NCBI GenBank assembly: GCA_030626365.1
Contig: DAOUPC010000079.1
Span: forward strand, 1 to 10,230
Reading direction: 5' to 3'
DNA: 10,230 nt
DNA from: Paracoccaceae bacterium
GTDB lineage: Bacteria > Pseudomonadota > Alphaproteobacteria > Rhodobacterales > Rhodobacteraceae
In this document: positions 1 through 6,089 of the stretch, one piece after another
Position numbering within the stretch: the first letter of the stretch is position 1
Layout: each line of letters begins with the position of its first letter
Made by a program: the position numbers and the translations under genes
Notes under the pieces: model-generated
Told to the model about the DNA's origin: nothing
The model's input: the letters and a program-made list of their open reading frames with translations, nothing else
Databases searched by the model: none

Positions 1-211
1 CATGCGTCGCTGTGTTCCCGTGGGAATCATCGGATGCATCGTTTGGCGTGTGCGCATCATTCGCCAGGTGTTCCCCCGTGGGAATAAGGCCTGTGCTTAC
101 GGCATAGAAACCCGCACCCGCCCCGCCCAAAGCCAGAATAACAGCCAGAATAAGTGGCTTCTTTCCCGGTTTTACGGGTTTCTCTTCTAAATCAGCGACG
201 GGGTCAGACAT
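1..211 (-). CDS. fliL: FliL, flagellar basal body-associated protein (N-terminal part, cut by window edge)
   Basis: Seventy codons are visible, from an ATG at 211 down to the window start; the rest lies outside. The protein begins MSDPVADLEEKPVKPGKK, a short charged cytoplasmic tail. A single hydrophobic segment follows at about residues 19-41 (LILAVILALGGAGAGFYAVS), then a polar linker rich in D, H, N and T. This short tail, Gly-rich membrane anchor and periplasmic linker is the usual FliL layout. FliL sits at the inner membrane around the basal body and stabilises stators and motor torque. An AGGAA ribosome site lies five bases before the ATG. The gene is divergent from fliF across 77 bp and probably shares a control region with it. 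The conserved C-terminal domain cannot be checked here, so the call rests on the N-terminal layout and the flagellar neighbours. Confidence 0.8.
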   Translation of the reverse strand, partial: MSDPVADLEEKPVKPGKKPLILAVILALGGAGAGFYAVSTGLIPTGEHLANDAHTPNDASDDSHGNTATH

Positions 212-288
212 GGCGTTTCCTGAAAATTCGAACGCCCCCTTCATAACCTCTCAGGCACTAACCGATTATTAATACCAATCGAAGAAAC
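212..288. promoter_or_regulatory. Divergent fliL/fliF control region
   Basis: This 77-bp AT-richer gap separates the divergent fliL and fliF starts and must hold the 5' signals of at least fliF. An imperfect dyad lies at 263-281 (CGATT, nine bases, AATCG) with ATTAAT in the middle. TTAA at 269-272 is followed seven bases later by CGAA, which is only half of the TTAA-N7-TTAA site bound by CtrA, a regulator of flagellar genes in many alphaproteobacteria. I see no convincing -35/-10 pair. The assignment as a control region is by position; the CtrA reading is weak. Confidence 0.4.
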
Positions 289-1950
289 ATGATCTACGCC
301 GCGCAGAATGTCGGTATCACGGAGGATGACGTGCAGCAGATCAAGAATGTCTGGGCAAAGTTGGACACACGCAAACAAATCATGATCGTGGCCGCGGTCA
401 TGGCGATATTTGTCAGCGCTTTAACACTGTCCAAAATGGCCACAACGCCGACAATGACCCTGTTATATGCGGGTCTTGAAGGCCAAACAGCGGGTGAAAC
501 CGTGCGTGCCCTTGAGGGGTTGAATGTTCCGTTCGAGGTGCGGGGTGGGGCCATTTTTGTTCCGGCCAACCGGCGGGATGAATTGCGTATGACGCTGGCC
601 GCAGAGGGGCTGCCGGCAAATGGGGCGCGGGGGTATGAACTACTTGATTCGCTTAGTGGATTTGGCACCACTTCGCAAATGTTCGATGCGGCCTATTGGC
701 GTGCCAAAGAAGGGGAACTTGCGCGAACAATCGTGGCCAGCCCCTTTGCCCGCCAGGCCCGTGTGCATATCGCAAACAGTGGTTCCAACCCGTTCCGGCA
801 AAAGAATAATACGACGGCATCGGTTTCCGTGACGCCGTCCGGGGCGCCGGTTACTCCGGCTCAGGCGAATGCGCTGCGCTATCTGGTTGCTTCGGCCGTT
901 GCGGGGCTGAATGTTGAGAATGTGGCGGTGATCGATACGAACGGGATATTGATAGGATCGCCCGAAAATGCGGCTGGGCCCAGTACCGCAGATGACCGGG
1001 CCCAGGTTCTGCGGGAACGTGTTCTTCGTCTGGTCGAGGCGCGGGTCGGCCCGGGAAATGCGGTTGTCGAAGTCAGTGTCGAGACGGTTACCGAAACCGA
1101 ATCGATCCGTGAACGGCGTTTTGACCCGGACAGTCGCATTGCAATCAGCACCGATATAGAAGAACGCGCCGATTCCTCGAAAAATCAGTCTGGTGATGTG
1201 ACGGTTGCGTCGAATTTGCCGGACGGGGATGGTGCCGGTGGCGAGGAAACTCAGGCCAACAACAGTTCGACCAGGGAACGAATAAACTATGAGGTATCGC
1301 AAACAGAACTGGAGATTATGCGTGTGCCGGGGGCCGTCAAACGGTTGAGTGTGGCCGTTTTGGTTAACGGCCTCGACACACCTGATTCTGCCGAAACGGC
1401 AACATTTGCACCCCGGCCCGAAGACGAACTGTCCGCCCTGCGCGAACTGGTGGAATCGGCGGTTGGTTTTGATGCCGCGCGTGGTGATGTCATCACGCTC
1501 AAGTCGATGGAACTTCCTGCTATCGTGCCTTTGGGGACATCTGCAACCTCGTCATTTCTGCAACGTTTGCAACTGGATGTGATGTCCCTGATCCAGATTG
1601 GGGCCCTTGCTTTGGTGACGATGGTTTTGGGGCTGTTTGTCGTGCGCCCGATTCTTTCGAATACGAACCAACTGTCGCTTACCGCCCCCGCGGCCCTTCC
1701 GGTTCCACCTTCCGAAGTGACCCCGGGCACCGTTCACACGGGCGAGATTGATGATGGTCAAAATGGCCGGTTCACGCCTGCGCCCGGGTTGGCCGTGGTG
1801 GGGCAGGCCCCGCCGGCAACCGATATTGCCGCGTTGGAGAACCGGGCGGAAAACCCGGTTGATCGCCTGCGCGCGATGATTGGTGAGCGGCAAGAGGAAA
1901 CCGTTGAAATATTGCGAAGCTGGCTGGAAGAGAGTGAGGAGAAGACCTGA
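289..1950 (+). CDS. fliF: FliF, flagellar MS-ring protein
   Basis: At 553 residues this is a normal FliF length. FliF forms the MS-ring in the inner membrane, the platform on which the rotor, rod and export gate are built. A cytoplasmic N-terminus leads into a first membrane segment at about 32-48. The ring-building periplasmic domain follows: YAGLEGQTAGETVRALEG near 60-77, the segment GYELLDSLSGFGTTSQMF near 115-132, and ARVHIA near 157-162. The S-ring part then has an acidic, low-complexity loop at about 295-330. The second membrane segment is at about 432-453. The C-terminal tail (NPVDRLRAMIGERQEETVEI, 522-541) is the kind of helix that binds FliG. The ATG at 289 has only a weak purine-rich ribosome site (GAAGAAA). 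The start fits because the N-terminal cytoplasmic tail has a usual length. The stop overlaps the next ATG by one base (TGATG), indicating translational coupling. Confidence 0.97.
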   Translation: MIYAAQNVGITEDDVQQIKNVWAKLDTRKQIMIVAAVMAIFVSALTLSKMATTPTMTLLYAGLEGQTAGETVRALEGLNVPFEVRGGAIFVPANRRDELRMTLAAEGLPANGARGYELLDSLSGFGTTSQMFDAAYWRAKEGELARTIVASPFARQARVHIANSGSNPFRQKNNTTASVSVTPSGAPVTPAQANALRYLVASAVAGLNVENVAVIDTNGILIGSPENAAGPSTADDRAQVLRERVLRLVEARVGPGNAVVEVSVETVTETESIRERRFDPDSRIAISTDIEERADSSKNQSGDVTVASNLPDGDGAGGEETQANNSSTRERINYEVSQTELEIMRVPGAVKRLSVAVLVNGLDTPDSAETATFAPRPEDELSALRELVESAVGFDAARGDVITLKSMELPAIVPLGTSATSSFLQRLQLDVMSLIQIGALALVTMVLGLFVVRPILSNTNQLSLTAPAALPVPPSEVTPGTVHTGEIDDGQNGRFTPAPGLAVVGQAPPATDIAALENRAENPVDRLRAMIGERQEETVEILRSWLEESEEKT

Positions 1951-2549
1951 TGGCAATTGCACACCTGCTTGAGGATTTTAGCACCGGGGTGGCCTCTGGT
2001 GATGTCATGAAACTGATGAGCGATGTCGCGCTGGAAGATCGGTGCCTGGCCTCTTTCGAACAGGGTTATAGTGCCGGCTGGGAAGATGCATTCGCCGCGC
2101 AGGAAAAGGATAAGACGCGCATCACGGGCAACCTGGCAAATAGCCTTGGGGATTTGTCGTTCACTTATCACGAGGCAATGACCCAGTTGATGACCTCCGT
2201 TGAACCGGTATTTCAAAGCCTTATTGATCTGGTCCTGCCTGACATCATGGCCTGTACCATTGGCCCGCACATCGTTGAACAATTGTGTGAAATGGCGCGG
2301 GATCAGGCATCCGGGCCAGTCGCCCTGGTTGTACCGGCGGGTATTGGCACGGTTTTATCGCCGATTCTGACCCGGGAATTTTCCATGCCGGTGAAAATCA
2401 CCGAAGAGTCCGGAATGGACCCGGGGCGGGCATATTTGCGCCTTGGCACGGTCGAGCGCGAGATAGACAGCAATGCGCTGTTGGCGTCGATTCACGACAC
2501 AATTGATACATTCATGCACCAGAATCACGAGGAACTCAAAAATGGCTGA
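1950..2549 (+). CDS. fliH: FliH-like flagellar assembly protein
   Basis: This 199-residue protein shows no membrane segment. FliH binds the export ATPase FliI and links it to the C-ring. Supporting features are the EQGYSAGWEDAFAAQ stretch at 37-51, resembling the G-rich YxxGxxxG motif of FliH, then a helical middle. The C-terminal half (ALVVPAGIGTVL at 125-136, YLRLGTVEREIDSNALLASI at 162-181) has the beta strand plus helix pattern of the FliH/SctL/V-ATPase E-type domain. Position between fliF and fliN agrees. The protein is divergent from enterobacterial FliH, and related roseobacter genes are often annotated only as hypothetical or flagellar biosynthesis proteins. It overlaps fliF by one base and fliN by eight. 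The family call is an inference from weak motifs plus context. Confidence 0.7.
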   Translation: MAIAHLLEDFSTGVASGDVMKLMSDVALEDRCLASFEQGYSAGWEDAFAAQEKDKTRITGNLANSLGDLSFTYHEAMTQLMTSVEPVFQSLIDLVLPDIMACTIGPHIVEQLCEMARDQASGPVALVVPAGIGTVLSPILTREFSMPVKITEESGMDPGRAYLRLGTVEREIDSNALLASIHDTIDTFMHQNHEELKNG

Positions 2550-2838
2550 ACGGACTGACACGCCAGCGAAAATGCCTGAATCCAGCAACCCCTTTGTTGC
2601 TGTTCCGATTGAAATAATGGTGGTTGTGGGCAAGGCCCGTCCGTTAATCCGGGAACTTGTTGGGCTTGGTGAAAATGCGGTTCTGACCCTTGATAAGCGT
2701 GTCGAAGACCCGGTCGAACTTTATGTCGGGGACAAGTTGGTGGCGCGGGGGCAACTGGAAGAGCTTGATGGTGAAAAATCGGGCCAGCTTGCGGTCCGGC
2801 TGACAGAAATCTCCGACTTGCAGCACGGGCTGGGATGA
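2542..2838 (+). CDS. fliN: FliN, flagellar motor switch / C-ring protein
   Basis: This protein of 98 residues starts MAERTDTPAK. The ATG at 2542 is chosen over in-frame upstream starts because ACGAGGA ends nine bases before it and because residues before it look unrelated to FliN. After a short polar N-terminus, residues 21-90 form one SpoA (surface presentation of antigens) domain: VPIEIMVVVGKARPLIRELV, GLGENAVLTL, VELYVGDKLVARGQL and LAVRLTEI are the typical conserved stretches. FliN builds the bottom of the C-ring and is the docking place for FliH/FliI during export, which fits its place next to the fliH-like gene. The start overlaps that gene by eight bases, and the stop overlaps fliP as ATGA. 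Confidence 0.93.
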   Translation: MAERTDTPAKMPESSNPFVAVPIEIMVVVGKARPLIRELVGLGENAVLTLDKRVEDPVELYVGDKLVARGQLEELDGEKSGQLAVRLTEISDLQHGLG

Positions 2839-3581
2839 TCCGGTTGCGTCCCCTTGCAACGGCCGTCGTGTTGGGGGGGGCGTGCCTGTTGATCCCGGCT
2901 GCGGCTGCCGCGCAAGAGGTCACCTTGTCGTTGGGCGATGGCGGATCAATTTCGGCACGCTCGATCCAACTGATCCTGCTGATTACCGTGCTGAGCCTTG
3001 CGCCGGGGCTTGCCATCATGATCACCTGTTTTCCATTTCTGGTAACGGTGCTTGCCATTCTGAGGCAGGCCATTGGCTTGCAGCAATCTCCGCCAAACAT
3101 GCTGATCGTCAGCCTGGCACTTTTCCTGACGTATTTTGTCATGGAGCCGGTTTTCACGGCGGCCTGGCAAAATGGTATCGGGCCGCTGATCGAAGAAACC
3201 ATTGATGTCGAAACGGCCGTGACCAATACCCTGGAACCGTTTCGTGGCTTCATGGCCAACCGCGTGGACCCGGATACTTACCGCACGATGGCCGACCTTC
3301 GCCCTGGCCTGACGGGTGTGGACCCTGACCCACAGGCCCCTCTTTCGGTCCTGATCCCCAGCTTTTTGTTGTCGGAAATCTCGCGGGCTTTCCAGATCGG
3401 TTTTCTGGTTTTTCTTCCGTTCCTTATCATTGATCTGGTCGTGGCGGCGATCCTGATGTCCATGGGGATGATGATGGTTCCACCCGCGGTCGTGTCACTG
3501 CCTTTCAAGCTCGCGTTTTTTGTCGTTGCCGACGGGTGGAGCCTGGTGGCGAGCGCGCTGGTGCGCAGTTATTACCCCTAG
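2835..3581 (+). CDS. fliP: FliP, flagellar export gate protein
   Basis: At 248 residues this is the usual FliP length. FliP with FliQ and FliR forms the core channel of the flagellar type III export gate. A cleavable signal peptide is seen at 1-26, ending AAAAA-QE. Four membrane segments follow at about 43-64, 88-107, 186-210 and 217-236. Family signatures are clear: FPFLVTVLAILRQAIGLQQS at 66-85 followed by PPN, LIPSFLLSEISRAFQIGF at 173-190, and LPFLIIDLVVAAILMSMGMM at 194-213. The ATG overlaps the fliN stop (ATGA), so translation is probably coupled. No fliO lies upstream, and fliQ/fliR are not in the window. An 8-G run at 2873-2880 falls within the signal-peptide codons 13-16; an indel there would knock the gene out of frame. 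Confidence 0.97.
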   Translation: MIRLRPLATAVVLGGACLLIPAAAAAQEVTLSLGDGGSISARSIQLILLITVLSLAPGLAIMITCFPFLVTVLAILRQAIGLQQSPPNMLIVSLALFLTYFVMEPVFTAAWQNGIGPLIEETIDVETAVTNTLEPFRGFMANRVDPDTYRTMADLRPGLTGVDPDPQAPLSVLIPSFLLSEISRAFQIGFLVFLPFLIIDLVVAAILMSMGMMMVPPAVVSLPFKLAFFVVADGWSLVASALVRSYYP

Positions 3582-3594
3582 GGTCAGGACCCTA
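3579..3594. terminator. Small palindrome between convergent fliP and tldD, possible weak terminator
   Basis: TAGGGT, a CAGG loop and ACCCTA form a 6-bp hairpin that begins on the fliP stop codon. In the fliP direction it is followed by a T-rich stretch (CCTTTGTTTT, 3598-3607) after a few bases. In the tldD direction no T-tract follows. Its place between two convergent genes fits transcription termination for fliP, but the stem is short and the T-tract is interrupted. Confidence 0.35.
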
Positions 3595-3606
3595 ACGCCT
3601 TTGTTT

Positions 3607-5028
3607 TCAGGCTGCTGCGCCGCCCACCGTCAGCCCGTCAATCAGTACGGTTGGCTGTCCGACACCCACCGGCACCCACTGGCCATCCTTGCCGCAATTT
3701 CCCATGCCGGGATCAAGCGCCATGTCATTGCCCAGTGCGCGGATATGTTTCAGCGACGTGGCCCCGTCACCAATCAGCGTGACGCCTTTGACGGGCGCGC
3801 CGACGCGGCCATTTTCGACCCGGTATGCCTCGGTGCAGGAAAACACGAACTTTCCATTGGTGATATCAACCTGCCCCCCGCCAAAGCCGACCGCCCAGAT
3901 GCCATCCCTGATGTCAGCCACCAGATCACCGGGATCGACCTTGCCACCCAGCATATAGGTGTTGGTCATGCGCGGCATCGGCGCGTGGGCATAGCTTTGG
4001 CGCCGCCCGTTGCCGGTTGGTTCGGTGCCCATCAATCGCGCATTCTGGCGGTCCTGCATCAGCCCCACAAGAATCCCGTCTTCAATCAGCATGTTGCGCC
4101 GGGACGGCGTGCCTTCGTCATCCACGGTGATCGACCCGCGCCGGTCGGGGATTGTGCCATCGTCAAGCACGTTAACCCCGCGTGCGGCCACCTGTTGACC
4201 CATCAGGCCGGCAAAGGCCGACGTGCCTTTGCGATTGAAATCCCCCTCAAGCCCGTGACCGACCGCCTCGTGCAGCAGGATGCCGGGCCAGCCGGGGCCA
4301 AGGGCCACTTCCATTACGCCGGCGGGGGCAGGCACCGCCTCTAGGTTGACCAGGGCAATGCGCAGCGCCTCGCGGGCCTTGGCCTGCCAGTTGTCAGGAT
4401 CGATCAGACCAGACAGGCCGACACGCCCCCCGCCCCCCGCGCTGCCGCTTTCGCGCCGGCCATTGTGATCGACGATCACCGACACGTTGACCCGGGTCAT
4501 CGGGCGCACATCGCGCACCAGCGTGCCATCGGCGCGCAGAATTTCGACCTCTTGCAGGCTGGCGGCAATGGTGGCCGAGACCTGCACAACGCGGGAATCA
4601 AGGTCGCGGGCAAAGGCGTCAATCTCGCGCAGCGTTTCGATCTTGACCGGAAAGGCGGTGTTCCCAATCGGGTCTTCGTCGCCGTAAAGCCGTTTGTTGG
4701 TCGGCTGTGGTGCATCCGCCATCGTGCCGCCGCCATCCGCAACGGCCAGTCGGGTGGTTTCGCTGGCCCGCTTCAGCGCGGCAATGGAAACGTCCGTGGA
4801 ATGTGCGTATCCGGTCACCTCGTCCCGTACAGCCCGCAGGCCGAATCCTTCGGATGCATCATAGCTGGCGCTGCGCAGACGCCCGTCATCGAACACCAAT
4901 GCCTCTGATTTTCGCCGTTCGACGAACAATTCACCATCATCCGCCCCCGACGTGGCATCGCGTAACACGGCCAGCGCCGAGTCCAGTGGCAAAGGCGATT
5001 CGAAGGGTCGAAATGGGTTTTCAGACAT
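3607..5028 (-). CDS. tldD: TldD-type metalloprotease (TldD/PmbA family)
   Basis: The protein has 473 residues with the start at MSENPFRPFE, close to the usual TldD length. This ATG at 5028 is preferred over an in-frame one 42 bases upstream because GAGG lies ten bases before it and because family N-termini begin in this way. TldD pairs with TldE (PmbA) to form a cytosolic zinc protease that degrades unfolded peptides and, in known cases, matures peptide antibiotics or CcdA-type antitoxins. The zinc motif HEAVGHGLEGD is complete (His253, Glu254, His258), and the third ligand is likely Cys398 in FVFSCTEAY. PRMTNTYM at 352-359 is also a family hallmark. No TldE gene lies in the window. The gene is convergent with fliP and divergent from ctaC; this tldD-ctaC pairing recurs in Rhodobacterales, and a functional link with the oxidase is not known to me. 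Confidence 0.95.
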   Translation of the reverse strand: MSENPFRPFESPLPLDSALAVLRDATSGADDGELFVERRKSEALVFDDGRLRSASYDASEGFGLRAVRDEVTGYAHSTDVSIAALKRASETTRLAVADGGGTMADAPQPTNKRLYGDEDPIGNTAFPVKIETLREIDAFARDLDSRVVQVSATIAASLQEVEILRADGTLVRDVRPMTRVNVSVIVDHNGRRESGSAGGGGRVGLSGLIDPDNWQAKAREALRIALVNLEAVPAPAGVMEVALGPGWPGILLHEAVGHGLEGDFNRKGTSAFAGLMGQQVAARGVNVLDDGTIPDRRGSITVDDEGTPSRRNMLIEDGILVGLMQDRQNARLMGTEPTGNGRRQSYAHAPMPRMTNTYMLGGKVDPGDLVADIRDGIWAVGFGGGQVDITNGKFVFSCTEAYRVENGRVGAPVKGVTLIGDGATSLKHIRALGNDMALDPGMGNCGKDGQWVPVGVGQPTVLIDGLTVGGAAA

Positions 5029-5046
5029 GGGTTTCGGCCTCATAAA

Positions 5047-5060
5047 TTGATCTAAATCAA
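5047..5060. promoter_or_regulatory. Perfect FNR/FixK-type binding site between tldD and ctaC
   Basis: TTGATCTAAATCAA matches the FNR/FnrL/FixK consensus TTGAT-N4-ATCAA in all ten defined positions. Its centre is about 25 bases upstream of the tldD start and about 153 bases upstream of the ctaC start. In alphaproteobacteria such sites are bound by oxygen-sensing FnrL or by FixK-like regulators. Close to the tldD start it would more likely repress than activate tldD. At its distance from ctaC it could act only if the ctaC promoter lies far upstream. Which gene it serves is open. Confidence 0.75.
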
Positions 5061-5206
5061 AAAAGCACACATCAGATGCAAGATTTTTGCTTTATTTGGT
5101 ACCCAGAATATGTTTTTTACCGACAGCAAAGACAACAGGGCCAGACGGATTTTGTGAATTTGGTTTGGTACAACGAATAACGTGGTCAACCGATCAGGAT
5201 TAGAAC
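5061..5206. promoter_or_regulatory. Upstream region of ctaC (oxidase operon promoter region)
   Basis: This AT-rich stretch should hold the operon promoter, by position. AGGA at 5196-5199 lies seven bases before the ctaC ATG and is the ribosome site. The octamer TTTGGTAC occurs twice (5095-5102 and 5164-5171). I could not pick a convincing -35/-10 pair on either strand, as is usual for alphaproteobacterial promoters read by eye. Confidence 0.35.
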
Positions 5207-6046
5207 ATGAAGCATGCTTTGACGCTCTCGGGCCTTTTCACGGGCCTTTCAGCCCTTCCCGCACTGGCCCAGGACGGGTTGAAAACCATTGGCAAACCGG
5301 TCGACGGTGGCTGGGGCTTTCAACCGGCAGCCACCGAACTGGCGCGTGATACATTCGCGCTGGACTGGCTGATTCTGGTTATCATCACCGTGATCTGCGC
5401 CTTTGTCGGGGGGCTGATCCTTTACATCATCGTAAGGTTCAACCGCCGGGCCAACCCGACCCCGGCCGCGTTTACCCATCACACCCCGGTCGAAATTGCC
5501 TGGACCATCATCCCGATTGTGATTTTGGTGTTCATCGGCGCGTTTTCCCTGCCGGTGCTGTTCAAGCAACAGGAAATCCCCGAGGCCGACATCACGATCA
5601 AGGTCACCGGATACCAGTGGTACTGGGGCTATGAATATGTGGACGAAGGGTTTGGCTTTGAAAGTTTCAAGCTGGAAAAGGATGAACTGGCTGAATACGG
5701 ATATGCCCCGGACGAATACCTGCTGGCCACGGACACCGCCGTTGTGGTGCCGATTGGCAAGACCATCGTGATGCAGGTGACGGGCGCGGATGTGATCCAT
5801 TCCTGGACGATCCCGGCCTTTGGGGTCAAGCAGGACGGCGTTCCGGGTCGTCTGGCCGAATTGTGGTTCGCCGCCGAAATAGAAGGTATCTATTTCGGTC
5901 AGTGTTCCGAACTGTGCGGCAAGGACCACGCCTATATGCCGATCACCGTCAAGGTGGTCAGCCAGGAAGCCTATGATGAATGGTTGGAGCTTGCGATCGA
6001 CGAATATGCCGGCACGCCACGGTCCTTCAATGTGGCATCCAAGTGA
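5207..6046 (+). CDS. ctaC: Cytochrome c oxidase subunit II (aa3 type)
   Basis: The precursor has 279 residues. A signal peptide ends near residue 21 (ALPALA-QDG). Two membrane helices lie at about 53-77 and 97-119, followed by a periplasmic cupredoxin domain. The CuA ligands are all present: His198 (VIHSW), Cys233, Glu235 and Cys237 (CSELC), His241 and Met244 (DHAYM). The aromatic electron-entry patch YQWYWGY is at 136-142. Subunit II accepts electrons from cytochrome c at CuA and passes them to haem a in subunit I. No haem c motif (CxxCH) follows, so this is a plain aa3-type subunit, not a caa3 type. It is the first gene of the oxidase operon; subunit I is not in the window. Between its stop and ctaB stands a terminator-like hairpin. 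Confidence 0.98.
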   Translation: MKHALTLSGLFTGLSALPALAQDGLKTIGKPVDGGWGFQPAATELARDTFALDWLILVIITVICAFVGGLILYIIVRFNRRANPTPAAFTHHTPVEIAWTIIPIVILVFIGAFSLPVLFKQQEIPEADITIKVTGYQWYWGYEYVDEGFGFESFKLEKDELAEYGYAPDEYLLATDTAVVVPIGKTIVMQVTGADVIHSWTIPAFGVKQDGVPGRLAELWFAAEIEGIYFGQCSELCGKDHAYMPITVKVVSQEAYDEWLELAIDEYAGTPRSFNVASK

Positions 6047-6051
6047 TGCGT

Positions 6052-6077
6052 AGGGTGGGCACAGCGCCCGCCTTTTT
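6052..6077 (+). terminator. Hairpin with T-tract between ctaC and ctaB, likely attenuator
   Basis: GGTGGGC (6054-6060), loop ACAGC and GCCCGCC (6066-6072) form a 7-bp GC-rich stem with one G-U pair, extendable by AG/TT. TTTTT follows directly at 6073-6077. This is the standard layout of an intrinsic terminator. As ctaB starts only 12 bases later in the same direction, partial termination (attenuation) or protection of the ctaC mRNA 3' end is more likely than a full stop. Confidence 0.65.
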
Positions 6078-6089
6078 GGGAGAGCACGC

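Noticed and set aside
2525..3259. Minus-strand open frame of 244 codons across fliN and fliP
   Set aside because: It runs opposite two well-supported, translationally coupled genes and shows no recognisable domain.
3520..4344. Long plus-strand open frame (274 codons) opposite the C-terminal part of tldD
   Set aside because: It is antisense to a complete TldD with intact zinc motif, its translation is rich in H, R, P and A without domain signs, and no ribosome site supports it. It is a by-product of GC-rich codon bias.
4424..4440. Tandem GCCCCCC repeats in tldD as a possible slippage site
   Set aside because: They simply encode a run of glycines (SAGGGGRVG) on the minus strand, and each C run is only six long, interrupted by G.
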